This document shows, piece by piece, positions 28,001 through 36,894 of a DNA stretch of 64,000 bases. The notes beneath the pieces were generated by a model. It saw nothing but the letters and a program-made list of their open reading frames with translations. It was not told where the DNA came from and searched no databases. The translations under genes and the position numbers were made by a program. How positions within the stretch are numbered: the stretch's first letter is position 1; each line of letters starts with the position of its first letter. This stretch comes from Streptomyces tropicalis. GTDB taxonomy: Bacteria; Actinomycetota; Actinomycetes; Streptomycetales; Streptomycetaceae. The stretch spans positions 1 to 64,000 of the forward strand of contig NZ_JARJBB010000007.1 in NCBI RefSeq assembly GCF_029269835.1, given 5' to 3'.

Positions 28001-29839
28001 CCGCTGCGTCAGCGCCTGGGCAGCCGCGCCAACGGTCTGATGTTGCAGCGCTGTTCGGAGCTGGAGGAAGTCGTCCGCACCCCCAACGGCAGCCGGACCA
28101 AGCCGCTGGACGGGACCCGGCAGGAGCACACGGTGCTGGTGCCCGACCGTTTGTCGGTCGAGGAGGCACTCGTCATCGCCGACCGCGAGTTCGGCTGGCA
28201 CATGGGGGTCTCCGGGTGCCGGGCCTTGATCCAGAAGTACGAGGCGGACCAGGCCGACCGCGCCTATCAGGCCCGCCTGGCCGCGATCCGCCGCAGCGAC
28301 AGCGTCATCGACAAGATCGCCATGATGATCGACGAGGAGGACATCAAGAGGGAGTTGCCCACCGGTCTGCTGGCCAGCGAGATCTCCGAGACCGGCCGTG
28401 AGCCCGATGCACGCCGGCTTGCCGAGATGGCCTACAACGCGCACGACGAGTCGGTGCTGCGAGTGCACGCCAAGGACATCGCCGCCCAATACGCCAACGC
28501 ACCGCGCTACTTCGATGGCAGCGCCTCGGCGCTGCGGTTCGTGACCGATCTGGGCTTTCCCGACTCCTTCGCCGGCGCGCGCGTGCCCTCCCCGCCGGCC
28601 AGGGAGGAGGCGCAGGGGCCCACGGAATTCCCCGCTCTGCACGCCTACCAGGAGCGTCTGGCGTCGAAGCTGACGGAGCTGTTGACGCTGCCGACGCCGC
28701 AGCGGGCCATGCTCAGCCTGCCGACCGGAGCGGGCAAGACCCGTGTCACGGCCGAGGGCGTCATCCGTTGGATCCGCGAGGCGGGCACCCCGGCGGGGCC
28801 GATCCTGTGGATCGCGCAGACCGAGGAGCTGTGCGAGCAGGCCGTGCAGTCCTGGAAGTTCGTGTGGGAGAAGGTCGGTGCGGACCAGCCGCTGGTCATC
28901 GACCGACTGTGGAGCAGCAACTCCGCCACCCCGGTCACAGGCCGCCCGCATCTGGTCGTGGCGACGGATGCGAAGTTGCGGGTGTGCCTGCACACGGACG
29001 AGTACGCGTGGTTGCGCGGGGCGTCTCTGGCGCTGGTCGACGAGGCGCATGTGGCGACATCGCCCGAGTACACGAAGATTTTCGAGCAGCTCGGCCTGAC
29101 CCGTTGGGGGACCTCCCGTCACCTGGTCGGTCTGACCGCCACCCCGTTCCGCAACGACGCCGAACGTACCCGGCAGCTCGCTCAGCGGTTCGGCAATCGC
29201 CGACTGGATGAGGGGGTCTTCCTGGGCGAGCCGATTCCGAGTCTGCAGCAGCTGGGCGTGTTGTCGCAGGTCGAGCACCGGGAGCTGGACGGTGCGCGGA
29301 TGCAGCTCAGCCCGGACGAGTTGCGGACCGTCGAGCAGTTCAACGGCTTTTTGCCCAAGGGTGCCGAGCAGCGTCTGGCCGAGGACGAGGCCCGCAATCA
29401 GATGCTCCTGGACGAGATCGCGGCGATGCCCGAGGACTGGCCGGTGCTGGTGTTCGCTACGTCCGTCTCGCACGCCAAGTTCCTTGCGGCCAAGCTCGGC
29501 GACCGGGGCATCCGGGCGGCGGCGATCGACTCGGCGACTCCGACCGCCGAGCGGCGCAAGCGCGTGGAGGCCTTCCGCAGAGGCCAGATCCGTGTCATCA
29601 CCAACTACGGCGTGCTCACGCAGGGATTCGACGCGCCGGCGACGCGGGCCGTGGTCATCGCCCGTCCCGTCTACAGCGCCAACAGCTACCAGCAGATGAT
29701 CGGCCGTGGTCTGCGCGGGCCACGCAACGGTGGCAAGGGCACTTGCCTGATCCTCGACGTGCGCGACAACATCGTGAACTACGACGCGGGTCTTGCCTTC
29801 ACCGAGTTCGAGTACCTGTGGAAGAAGGGACAGCAGTGA
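25067..29839 (+). CDS. GHKL (sacsin/Hsp90-like) ATPase fused to an SF2 helicase, copy B
   Basis: A 1,590-residue paralogue of the 9936-14642 product. The ATPase domain has RRIHQGGYGDRQLFELVQNA (N box Glu53, Asn57), CANEGTPITPDGADTILRM at 81-99 and GRFGVGVKSVLS at 110-121. The middle region shares scattered blocks with copy A (NEDRQNL or PEDRQNL, PSLPDQDGTLR, GRPRNWVHHSVE). The helicase part has LPTGAGKT with Lys1224, DEAH at 1325-1328, LTATPFR, VFATSVSHA and QMIGRGLRG. GTG 25067 is preceded by AGGAG. The gene is first in a chain joined by GTGA overlaps to an SF1 helicase and then drmA, so all are probably translated together. Confidence 0.87.
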   Translation: MNSHADRAVLTKIAELTELALGTYAFNPDRVEEDANGERRIHQGGYGDRQLFELVQNAADELREQQGGKIHVMLTEDHLYCANEGTPITPDGADTILRMGVSRKRGGQIGRFGVGVKSVLSVTRTPQFFSTSGSFGFDADWSAAEILAAVNKGRADRGLAPVDTVGETPVLRVARPLDVEWECARDERLRALLSWATTVVRLRLLPGAAERLGLDIHQAGRGRNDGAREEFPRLFQLFSHHVGTVVLEDVRVMPKVRREITVEHDGALHTVREARGGSPAQVERFRVFMVPHQVTDESRNAAGELHARVTIDVSWAVPEYKVNDQGIRQVPNERGWFWSFFPTKYATTLSGALNAAWKTNEDRQNLLTGSALNEELLRVAANLVVGSLPELAEPEDPAAYLPLLPGRTKESPNWACARLTELVWRLTAQNPSLPDQDGTLRIPAELRIHPEGLPREALELWRAYPGRPRNWVHHSVEVGGRRGKLTHFLTAADRPVESVRDWLETLVEDGTVEASAAAIRLLSHLLDKLPSDQTQDARRARIVLTAGHGFVAPVAGSVFRNSGIDGLPDDLVYVDERIASDPSLLLHLDRVGIRDADSRGRFESVLDQGFAGYTADSWARFWELLRSAGGSAQVLTIRAKVPKHDEILHVKTVAGAFRPMRDCLLPGKVVPADGSRDAEIAVDLSVHDASTLRELGMKDRPARGHHPEQDPWFETYHRALHEAYLESLDSTAHRVQMSTVRLEGSPTAGPLHLFERLSSEGRAAFLDAVPTDGLVESWTRQIGRNVSTRTRVPSPILWLLRRSGTVHTSKGLVSVCDAVGPQLAAYAHVLPVATQLEQDKARRLGLPTSVEEVAPRRWSHLLELAKSSEDDALVGRTYATLIRVALELVVVEETVRCRVGEEWQMRPDNEIAVALTRAEYEELIREKHPALLVDAEGDREQAEFMITEWGMRRVSDVVEKRVRVVPVGLPVPLVDEYPPLRQRLGSRANGLMLQRCSELEEVVRTPNGSRTKPLDGTRQEHTVLVPDRLSVEEALVIADREFGWHMGVSGCRALIQKYEADQADRAYQARLAAIRRSDSVIDKIAMMIDEEDIKRELPTGLLASEISETGREPDARRLAEMAYNAHDESVLRVHAKDIAAQYANAPRYFDGSASALRFVTDLGFPDSFAGARVPSPPAREEAQGPTEFPALHAYQERLASKLTELLTLPTPQRAMLSLPTGAGKTRVTAEGVIRWIREAGTPAGPILWIAQTEELCEQAVQSWKFVWEKVGADQPLVIDRLWSSNSATPVTGRPHLVVATDAKLRVCLHTDEYAWLRGASLALVDEAHVATSPEYTKIFEQLGLTRWGTSRHLVGLTATPFRNDAERTRQLAQRFGNRRLDEGVFLGEPIPSLQQLGVLSQVEHRELDGARMQLSPDELRTVEQFNGFLPKGAEQRLAEDEARNQMLLDEIAAMPEDWPVLVFATSVSHAKFLAAKLGDRGIRAAAIDSATPTAERRKRVEAFRRGQIRVITNYGVLTQGFDAPATRAVVIARPVYSANSYQQMIGRGLRGPRNGGKGTCLILDVRDNIVNYDAGLAFTEFEYLWKKGQQ

Positions 29840-31740
29840 CCGTCTCGGAAGGGGTGGGCCTCTCTCTCACCCCCGCCCAGCTGTCCGTCGTGACCAAGCC
29901 CTGGGATGCAAGGTCGCTCGTCACGGCGGGCGCGGGCGCGGGCAAGACGACCACCCTCACCTACCGGCTGGAGCATCTGACCGGCACCGAAGAGCTTTTG
30001 GCGGGCGAGATCCTCGTGTTGAGTTTCTCGCGCGCCGCCGTGCGCGAGCTGCGCGAGCGCGTCGACAAGCTCGCCACCACCGCTCGTCGGGTGCGGGCCC
30101 AGACCTTCGACGGCTGGGCGCTGTCCGTGCTGCTGCTGGAAAACCCTCAGCGTGACGACCTGGGCGGCACCAGCTTCGATCGGCGCATCGCGATGGCCAC
30201 CGAGGCGATCGAGCGGGGCGTGCTGGATGCCTCGGAGCAGGGGGTGCCCGCGCACGTCGTCATCGACGAGGTGCAGGACCTGGTGGGCGTGCGCCGCGAC
30301 ATGGTCGAGGCGCTCCTCGACCGGTACGCGGACAACTGCGGTTTCACCGTGGTCGGCGACGCCGCGCAGGCGATCTACGGCTTCCAGGTCGCCGACCCCG
30401 ACGAGCGTGCGAACGAGACGAATCTCTTCTTCCGCTGGGTGCGCGTTTCGTTCAGCGACGATCTGGTCGAAGTGACCCTCGCCGACAACTTCCGCGCCCG
30501 CACCAAAGAGGCCCGTATCGCATTGCCGTACGGGCCGCGACTGCAGACCCTGCCGGCCGAGAGGGGCGAGGCGGCGAAGGAAGCCGAGGCGGTGTATGCG
30601 CAGCTGCGCTCCGACCTCGCCCTCGCCCCCGACTTCGGCCCCCTTGATGATGCGTTCACCCTGGCCTCGTTGCGGCAATTCGAGGGCACCACCGCGATCC
30701 TGTGCCGTGACAACGGCCAGGTCCTGCACTTGTCGGAACGGCTGCACACGCTGGGGGTGGATCACCATATCCAGCGCTCGCCCCGCTCGCGTCCCACACC
30801 GGCGTGGGTGGCCCAGCTGCTGCTGGCGACCAGCGCCGCCCAGCTGACCGAGGACCGTTTCCGCGACCTGGCCGTGCTTGCGCCCGCCTGGGATGCGTCG
30901 CGCACGTGGCATGCGCTGCGGCGCTGCGCCGCCGGTCCCCGAGGCACCCTCGACCTTGAGGCGCTGCGCCGCGCCGTTGCCGAGGGCCGGCTGCCCGACG
31001 AACTGACCGCACCCCCTTTCCATCCACTCGTCATTTCCACCGTGCACCGGGCCAAGGGTCTGGAGTTCGACCGTGTCCTGATCGTCGAGCCGCCCGCGCC
31101 GTCGGAATGGCGCGGGGAGCACGCGGACCCGCCGGCCGAGGCGCGTCTGCTGTACGTGGCGATGACCCGGCCGCGCGACGACGTCTACCGGCTCGCCCGC
31201 CCGCACACCTGGATGATGCGCAAGCACAAGCCCACCGATCGGTGGTACGTCGGCGGCCGACAGTCCTACGCGCGCTCCGGAATCGAGGCGGGCGATCTGG
31301 ACGTGTGCCGCGCCACGCCCGCGGGCGCCGACGATCCGGTCAGCGACCCCCCGGCCCTCCAGCAGTACCTGCGCGAGCGGGTGCACGGCGGGGACGCGGT
31401 GGAGCTGCGCCGACTCCACGACCTGCCCGCATCCGACGTCGAGACCCCGCCGTATGGGATTTTCCACGATGGCCGGCCGATCGGAGTCGTCTCCGAGCGT
31501 TTCCGCCACGACCTGTGGCGCCTTTTGAAGATCAATGTGGGGTGGAAGGTCGAGCGGTGGCCGTGCCGCGTCACCGGACTGCGCATCGACACCGTGGAGA
31601 GTGTCGCCGGCTTCCCCGCTCTCACCGAGCGCCTGGGCCTGGGCGACAGGGGCGTCTGGCTCGCCCCGCGCCTGTGCGGCTTGGGCCGCTTCGACTGGAC
31701 CCACGCCGAATCCGTCCCGGAAGGACACCACCACCCGTGA
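29836..31740 (+). CDS. UvrD-like SF1 helicase with an extra C-terminal domain
   Basis: A 634-residue protein. It starts with a Q-motif-like LTPAQLSVV and Walker A GAGAGKT (32-38), then IDEVQDLVGVRRDM, GDAAQAIYGFQ, STVHRAKGLEFDRVL and LLYVAMTRPRDDVY: a full set of SF1A motifs. The last ~150 residues (from about VCRATPAG) are outside the helicase core and contain GWKVERWPCRVTGLRI, a possible small beta domain. GTG 29836 overlaps the preceding stop (GTGA) and AAGGGA serves as ribosome-binding site. It repeats the pairing of a GHKL-helicase gene with an SF1 helicase seen at 9936-17175, but this one has no RelE-like part. Confidence 0.85.
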   Translation: MTVSEGVGLSLTPAQLSVVTKPWDARSLVTAGAGAGKTTTLTYRLEHLTGTEELLAGEILVLSFSRAAVRELRERVDKLATTARRVRAQTFDGWALSVLLLENPQRDDLGGTSFDRRIAMATEAIERGVLDASEQGVPAHVVIDEVQDLVGVRRDMVEALLDRYADNCGFTVVGDAAQAIYGFQVADPDERANETNLFFRWVRVSFSDDLVEVTLADNFRARTKEARIALPYGPRLQTLPAERGEAAKEAEAVYAQLRSDLALAPDFGPLDDAFTLASLRQFEGTTAILCRDNGQVLHLSERLHTLGVDHHIQRSPRSRPTPAWVAQLLLATSAAQLTEDRFRDLAVLAPAWDASRTWHALRRCAAGPRGTLDLEALRRAVAEGRLPDELTAPPFHPLVISTVHRAKGLEFDRVLIVEPPAPSEWRGEHADPPAEARLLYVAMTRPRDDVYRLARPHTWMMRKHKPTDRWYVGGRQSYARSGIEAGDLDVCRATPAGADDPVSDPPALQQYLRERVHGGDAVELRRLHDLPASDVETPPYGIFHDGRPIGVVSERFRHDLWRLLKINVGWKVERWPCRVTGLRIDTVESVAGFPALTERLGLGDRGVWLAPRLCGLGRFDWTHAESVPEGHHHP

Positions 31741-34700
31741 CCGCACCGTCGCCGCACACGGCGCACTACCACCTGCGTTCCGACCTGCGCGCCGCGCTGC
31801 GCAAGGACCTGCTCGGCCCGCACGGGACCGAACAGGAGGTCCTCACCGACGACGCGCCGATCACCGCCTATCCGATCGGCGTCCTCTTCCCCCAGCCCTC
31901 CGCCGACGACATCGATGCGCAGCAGCCCCTGACGCTCGACGAGGAGGACGGCGTCGACACCCCGCCCGACGTCGTTGCCGGCGACGACGTCGAGCAGGGC
32001 GCCACCGACCTGGGCATCGCGCTGGCCAATCTGCGCAAGCCCTCCTCCATGGGCTTGACCTTCGCCGTCGATGCGACGGAGTCCCCGCAGGTGACGGTCA
32101 CGGTCACGGCGGCCCGCTACGTTCCCGAGGACGAGGCCGGCCACCGGATCGAGCCGCGCCGCAGCGAGGCCCGCAGCACCGAACGGCAAAAGGAGCGCTG
32201 GCGTCGCGAGGTGCTGGTGTGCGAGCCGGGCGAGTTCGACGTGCGATGGCCCGGTTCCATCAAGGGCAAGCTGTACGACGGCCTGGAATGGCGGGCTCTG
32301 GTGCGCCCAGCTGTCGAGGGCACGGTGACGGTCACGGTGACGGTGGTGAACACGCTGACGGCCGGCGAGTTCGATCTGCAGGACGCCTACTGCTTCTTCC
32401 AGCCGGAGGTCAGCGTCCACGGCGCGGAGGGCACCCGTCCCTTCGTGGAGCGCCCCGCCCGCCGCGGCCCGGTCGACGACGAGCAGGCCCTCAGCCGACT
32501 TCTGCATCGCCACGCCCCCGTGTTCGCCACCGGCCACGGCACATCGGTCGCCTGGGACTGGCAGGCGCCGCCGCTGCGCACCCCCCTGCCCAAGCGAGCC
32601 GCAGTCGCATCGGTGCGCACCGAGTTCGTGCCCACGCACGACGTGCTGCTCACCGACTCCAACCCGCACATCGACGACCGGGCGCTGACCATGCACGGCC
32701 TGGGCCAGGGAACACAAGAGGACGTGGTGGCTGCCCTCACCCGCCTGCTTCAGGGGTATCAGGAGTGGATCGAGGCGCGCGAAGAAGAAGCCCGCGCCCT
32801 GGCCGGCACACCCCACGAGGCGGCGGCGCGGCAACAACTGGAGCTGTGCCGCCTGGCGTTGGGGCGGATGCGGCGCGGTGTGGCCTTGCTGGGCGACGAC
32901 CGCAAGCCGAATGTCTTTGCCGCCTTTCGGTGGGCGAACCAGGCGATGGCGCAGCAGCGGGCGCGCACGGCCTGGATCAAGCAGGGCAGAAACGGCCAAC
33001 CGCAGATCGAGAAAGGCAGGTGGCGGCCCTTTCAGATCGCGTTCATGCTGCTGTGCCTTGAGGGCATCGTCGATCCCAACCATGAGGACCGCGAGGTCGC
33101 GGACCTGCTGTGGTTCCCCACCGGCGGCGGCAAGACCGAGGCCTACCTCGGGCTGATCGCGTTCACCACGTTCTGGCGCAGACTGCGCGACGGGGCGCGC
33201 GGTGGCGGGGTGACCGTGGTGATGCGCTACACCCTGCGTCTGCTCACGCTTCAGCAGTTCGAGCGGGCCGCTGCACTGATCTGCGCGATGGAGCAAGTGC
33301 GCGCCGAGCACGAGGCGCAGTTGGGCATCGAGCCCATCTCGCTGGGCATGTGGGTGGGCAAGTCGGCCACCCCCAACGATTTGGACAGTGCCCAGGACCG
33401 CCTGGACAAGCTGTGCCGCGAGCCGGGCAAGTCCCTGCAAAAGGAGAACCCGGTCCAGCTGCAGACCTGCCCGTGGTGCGGCCAGCCGCTGACCGCCTTC
33501 GACTACGAGGTCCGCGCAAGCACCCACCGCATGATCGTGCGATGCCCGAGCACGAGCTGCGCCTTCCACACCGATGCCGGACTGCCCGTCCACCTGGTCG
33601 ACGAGGCGATCTACGACGCGCATCCCACCCTTGTCATCGCAACCGTCGACAAGTTCGCCTCGATGCCGTGGCGCCCGGCCACGGCCGCGCTGTTCAACCG
33701 GGACGAGCCGGCCGGTCCGCGCCCGCCGGAGCTGATCGTCCAAGACGAACTGCACCTGATCTCCGGCCCGCTGGGGACGTTGACCGGCTTGTACGAGACG
33801 GCCGTGGACGTACTGGCGGACAAGCCCAAGGTGGTGGCATCGACGGCGACCATCCGCCGGGCCACCGAGCAGGTCGGAGCCCTGTTCGACCGTCGCACGG
33901 CCCAGTTCCCGCCCGCCGGCCTGGACGCACGCGACTCCTGGTTCGCCGTCGAGACCCCACGCAAGGACAAGGCATCCCGCCGCTACATCGGACTGCTCAC
34001 CCCGAGCACCAGCCAGGCAACCCTCCTGGTGCGCACCTACGCCGCCCTGCTGGACGCCGCCGCCCGCACCGACGCCGATCCGAAGGTCAAGGACGCATAC
34101 TGGACCCTGGTGGGCTACTTCAACAGCCTGCGTCTGCTGTCGGCCGCCGAGCTACAGGTCCTCGACGACGTCCAAGACCGCCTGGAACTGCTCGGCACCC
34201 GCGCCTCGGCCACACCCCGCCTCGCCTCCCAACTGATCGAGCTCAGCAGCCGGGCCGACTCCAGCGCCATCCCCCGCCATCTACGCCAACTGGAACGAGA
34301 GTTGCCCGAAGCGGACACGCTGGACGTGCTGCTCGCCACGAACATGATCTCCGTCGGGGTCGACATCGACCGGCTCGGCCTGATGGCAGTCATGGGCCAG
34401 CCACAGACCACCGCCGAATACATCCAGGCCACCAGCCGCGTCGGCCGCCGCCACCCCGGCCTGGTCGCGGTCATGTACAACTCGGCTCGCTCCCGGGACC
34501 GTTCGCACTACGAGAGCTTCCCCGCCTTCCACTCAGCCCTGTACCGCGAGGTGGAGTCGACCAGCGTCACCCCCTTCTCCTCACGCGCCCGCGACCGAGG
34601 ACTGCACGCCGTCGTCGTCGCCCTGGCCCGACTGCTGTTGCCCGCCGCCCGCCCCAACGAGGCGGCCGCCCACATCGCGGGATTCGTCGACGATCTCAAC

Positions 34701-34970
34701 GCCCTCGTCCGCCCGTGCATCCTCGCCCGCGTCAACGCGGTCAACGATCTCGAGCGCAAGGCGACGGCCCAGAGCTTCGACCAGTTCGTGCAATGGTGGC
34801 TCAACGAGGCAGCCGACCACCCCGAGCTGGTCTACGAAGCCAAGCGCGGCACCCACCAACCCGCCCTCCTCGCCGGCTTCGACGACGAGGACCCCGAAAC
34901 GGCTGGCTGGTCCACCCTGTGGAGCCTTCGCGACGTCGACGCCGAATCCACCCTCTTCCTGGAGCACTGA
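31737..34970 (+). CDS. drmA: DrmA-like DISARM helicase
   Basis: A 1,077-residue SF2 helicase. The N-terminal third starts HYHLRSDLRAALRKDLLGP and contains beta-rich sequence with no known fold. The motor has LLWFPTGGGKTEAYLGL (Walker A Lys466), MRYTLRLLTLQQFERAAAL, a zinc site CPWCGQ with CPSTSC, DELH in VQDELHLISGPLGTL (670-673), ATNMISVGVDIDRLG and QATSRVGRR. The order and wording of these motifs match DrmA of DISARM. DrmA and DrmB together form the DNA-sensing core of DISARM and act on unmethylated or partly single-stranded invading DNA. The GTG at 31737 overlaps the UvrD-like stop by four bases. drmB follows after five bases. Confidence 0.88.
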   Translation: MTAPSPHTAHYHLRSDLRAALRKDLLGPHGTEQEVLTDDAPITAYPIGVLFPQPSADDIDAQQPLTLDEEDGVDTPPDVVAGDDVEQGATDLGIALANLRKPSSMGLTFAVDATESPQVTVTVTAARYVPEDEAGHRIEPRRSEARSTERQKERWRREVLVCEPGEFDVRWPGSIKGKLYDGLEWRALVRPAVEGTVTVTVTVVNTLTAGEFDLQDAYCFFQPEVSVHGAEGTRPFVERPARRGPVDDEQALSRLLHRHAPVFATGHGTSVAWDWQAPPLRTPLPKRAAVASVRTEFVPTHDVLLTDSNPHIDDRALTMHGLGQGTQEDVVAALTRLLQGYQEWIEAREEEARALAGTPHEAAARQQLELCRLALGRMRRGVALLGDDRKPNVFAAFRWANQAMAQQRARTAWIKQGRNGQPQIEKGRWRPFQIAFMLLCLEGIVDPNHEDREVADLLWFPTGGGKTEAYLGLIAFTTFWRRLRDGARGGGVTVVMRYTLRLLTLQQFERAAALICAMEQVRAEHEAQLGIEPISLGMWVGKSATPNDLDSAQDRLDKLCREPGKSLQKENPVQLQTCPWCGQPLTAFDYEVRASTHRMIVRCPSTSCAFHTDAGLPVHLVDEAIYDAHPTLVIATVDKFASMPWRPATAALFNRDEPAGPRPPELIVQDELHLISGPLGTLTGLYETAVDVLADKPKVVASTATIRRATEQVGALFDRRTAQFPPAGLDARDSWFAVETPRKDKASRRYIGLLTPSTSQATLLVRTYAALLDAAARTDADPKVKDAYWTLVGYFNSLRLLSAAELQVLDDVQDRLELLGTRASATPRLASQLIELSSRADSSAIPRHLRQLERELPEADTLDVLLATNMISVGVDIDRLGLMAVMGQPQTTAEYIQATSRVGRRHPGLVAVMYNSARSRDRSHYESFPAFHSALYREVESTSVTPFSSRARDRGLHAVVVALARLLLPAARPNEAAAHIAGFVDDLNALVRPCILARVNAVNDLERKATAQSFDQFVQWWLNEAADHPELVYEAKRGTHQPALLAGFDDEDPETAGWSTLWSLRDVDAESTLFLEH

Positions 34971-34975
34971 CCACC

Positions 34976-36838
34976 ATGACCCCGCCCCCTCCCCCGCGCC
35001 GCCGACGCGGCACCGGCGCCGCCGTCGTCCGCCCCCGCAAGCTCGGCGGCGTACGACGCTCCCAGATGGTGACGACCTACGGTGTCGGTGCGATGATCGC
35101 CGTGGACAACGAGTCGTTCATCGTCGCCGGACTCGACTCCTGGGACATCTCTCAGGCCCCCGAGGTCCTGGAGCGTCGCCTGACCCGCCTGCTGAAGGTG
35201 CGCTCCTTCCGCCAGCCGCCCGCCCCAGACCCGGACCGAGCAACGGACGGGGTGCACGTCCGCCGGTTCCCGAACATGTACTCGTGCCCCAAGTGCGCCA
35301 CGCTCCAGCCGTTCTACAAATTCAACTCCCCGCCCCGTACAGCGCGTTGCGGGATGTGCGAGGAGGACCTCGTGCCCTCCCGCTTCGTCCTGGCCTGCAA
35401 CAACGGCCACATCTCGGACTTTCCGTACTGGCGGTGGGTCCACCGCGGCAGCGGCCACACAGGCGGCCTGTGCGGCGGCACCCTCTCCTTGGGCACCAAC
35501 GGCAGCACCGCATCCTTGCGGTCGGTCGTCGTCTCCTGCAGCTGCGGCGTGCCGGACGTATCCATGGAGGGCGCCTTCCGCAGCCGCGTCCTGAAAGATC
35601 TCGGCATCCGCTGCGAGGGCGGCCGCCCGTGGTTGAAGGAGGTGCCCCCCGAAGGGTGCGACCAGGCACCGCGGGCCATGCAGCGAGGCTCCTCCGCCGT
35701 ATGGCATCCCCTCGTCGCCAGCGCCTTGTCCATCCCGCCGTGGGGCGAGGGCCTGCACAAGCTGGTGGAGAAGCACAAACTCCTCGGCGCATCCGAGGAC
35801 ACCATCCGCTGGTTCGCCAAGAACCACGCCGCCCTGCTCAAGAGCGTCAACGCGACGGCAGAAGACATCATCCATCTCGTCCAGGCCATCGAGGACGACG
35901 ATGTAGCGGCCGACCAGGACGACACTCCCACACCGAAGGCCCGCAGCGCGCTGCGGCAGGAGGAGTACATCCGGCTGGTCCGCGGCAACCCCGAGCGGTA
36001 CACGGCCGAATGGCAGCCCTTCGTATGCGAAAAGCCATTGGGTTCCCCGGCCGTGCTGCAACCACTGGGGCTGCGCGACACCATGCTGGTCAAGCGGCTA
36101 CGCGAGGTGCGGGCCCTGGCGTCGTTCATGCGCGGTGACTTGCCCTCCGAGGCGGATCCCGCCCACCGCATGGCGCCGCTGACCCTGTCCGACGACATCG
36201 ACTGGCTTCCGGCCGTGGAGGTGATCGGCGAGGGCGTGTTCCTGCGCCTGGACGAGAACAGGCTGCGTTCTTGGGAGACCGATGAGACGGTGATCGCCCG
36301 CGCGCGGCGCATCCGCGACAATCACCTGACGCTTCTCAGGCGCCGCACCGGTGCGTCCAAGACCGCAGGAGGGGAGCAGCAGGACGCGGAAGAGATCGAC
36401 TCACCCGTCTCCCCGCGCTATCTCCTGCTCCACACCCTCGCACACATTCTGATCAACGAGTGGAGCCTGGACGGCGGCTACCCGACATCCGCCCTGCGCG
36501 AGCGCCTGTACTGCGACGACAACATGGCGGGCCTGCTGCTCTACACCGCCACCAGCGACTCGGCCGGCAGCCTCGGCGGCATTGTCGCCCAAGGCGAACC
36601 CGACCGCCTGGCCCACACTCTCAAGGCCGCCCTCGCCCGCACCGCCTGGTGCTCCAACGACCCGCTGTGCATGGAGTCCGAGGCCACCGGCGTCGACAAC
36701 GTCAACCTCGCCGCCTGCCACGCCTGCGTCCTGCTGCCCGAGACCAGCTGCGAAACCAACAACAGCCTCCTCGACCGGGCCATGCTCGTAGGCACACCGA
36801 CCGGCACGGTGCCCGGATACTTCCACGACCTCATGTAA
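34976..36838 (+). CDS. drmB: DrmB-like DISARM protein (DUF1998)
   Basis: A 620-residue protein beginning with a proline/arginine-rich tail, then KLGGVRRSQMVTTYGVGAMI. Cysteine pairs YSCPKCATLQ and ARCGMCEEDL are followed by VLACNNGHISDFPYWRWVH. The C-terminal DUF1998 part has LLLHTLAHILINEWSLDGGY, TATSDSAGSLGGIV and the zinc-type cluster CSNDPLCME with CHACVLLPETSCE. This is the standard DrmB layout. It partners with DrmA. ATG 34976 is five bases after the drmA stop. The usual third core gene, drmC (phospholipase-D fold), is not next to it; a convergent Vsr gene takes that place. Confidence 0.88.
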   Translation: MTPPPPPRRRRGTGAAVVRPRKLGGVRRSQMVTTYGVGAMIAVDNESFIVAGLDSWDISQAPEVLERRLTRLLKVRSFRQPPAPDPDRATDGVHVRRFPNMYSCPKCATLQPFYKFNSPPRTARCGMCEEDLVPSRFVLACNNGHISDFPYWRWVHRGSGHTGGLCGGTLSLGTNGSTASLRSVVVSCSCGVPDVSMEGAFRSRVLKDLGIRCEGGRPWLKEVPPEGCDQAPRAMQRGSSAVWHPLVASALSIPPWGEGLHKLVEKHKLLGASEDTIRWFAKNHAALLKSVNATAEDIIHLVQAIEDDDVAADQDDTPTPKARSALRQEEYIRLVRGNPERYTAEWQPFVCEKPLGSPAVLQPLGLRDTMLVKRLREVRALASFMRGDLPSEADPAHRMAPLTLSDDIDWLPAVEVIGEGVFLRLDENRLRSWETDETVIARARRIRDNHLTLLRRRTGASKTAGGEQQDAEEIDSPVSPRYLLLHTLAHILINEWSLDGGYPTSALRERLYCDDNMAGLLLYTATSDSAGSLGGIVAQGEPDRLAHTLKAALARTAWCSNDPLCMESEATGVDNVNLAACHACVLLPETSCETNNSLLDRAMLVGTPTGTVPGYFHDLM

Positions 36839-36846
36839 GCCCCCGC

Positions 36847-36878
36847 TGGGGTGGGGCGAGGCAACCCGCCCCACCCCA
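36847..36878. terminator. Bidirectional terminator between drmB and vsr
   Basis: A 12-bp perfect stem, TGGGGTGGGGCG (36847-36858) with CGCCCCACCCCA (36867-36878), around an 8-nt loop. It lies 9 nt after the drmB stop and 17 nt after the vsr stop of the opposite strand. G+C-rich stems without a T-run are usual for Streptomyces terminators. Confidence 0.75.
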
Positions 36879-36894
36879 CTCCGGCAGAAGGGCC

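Noticed and set aside
25424..29473. 1,349-codon minus-strand frame
   Set aside because: Very long but antisense to GHKL-helicase B, rich in Gln/His/Arg/Gly, with no recognisable domain.
31266..33755. 829-codon minus-strand frame
   Set aside because: Antisense to the UvrD-like and drmA genes, whose motifs are unambiguous.
33110..34975. Reading the drmB frame upstream of 34976 as an extended DrmB
   Set aside because: The upstream part is an out-of-frame reading of drmA, and DrmB similarity starts only after ATG 34976.
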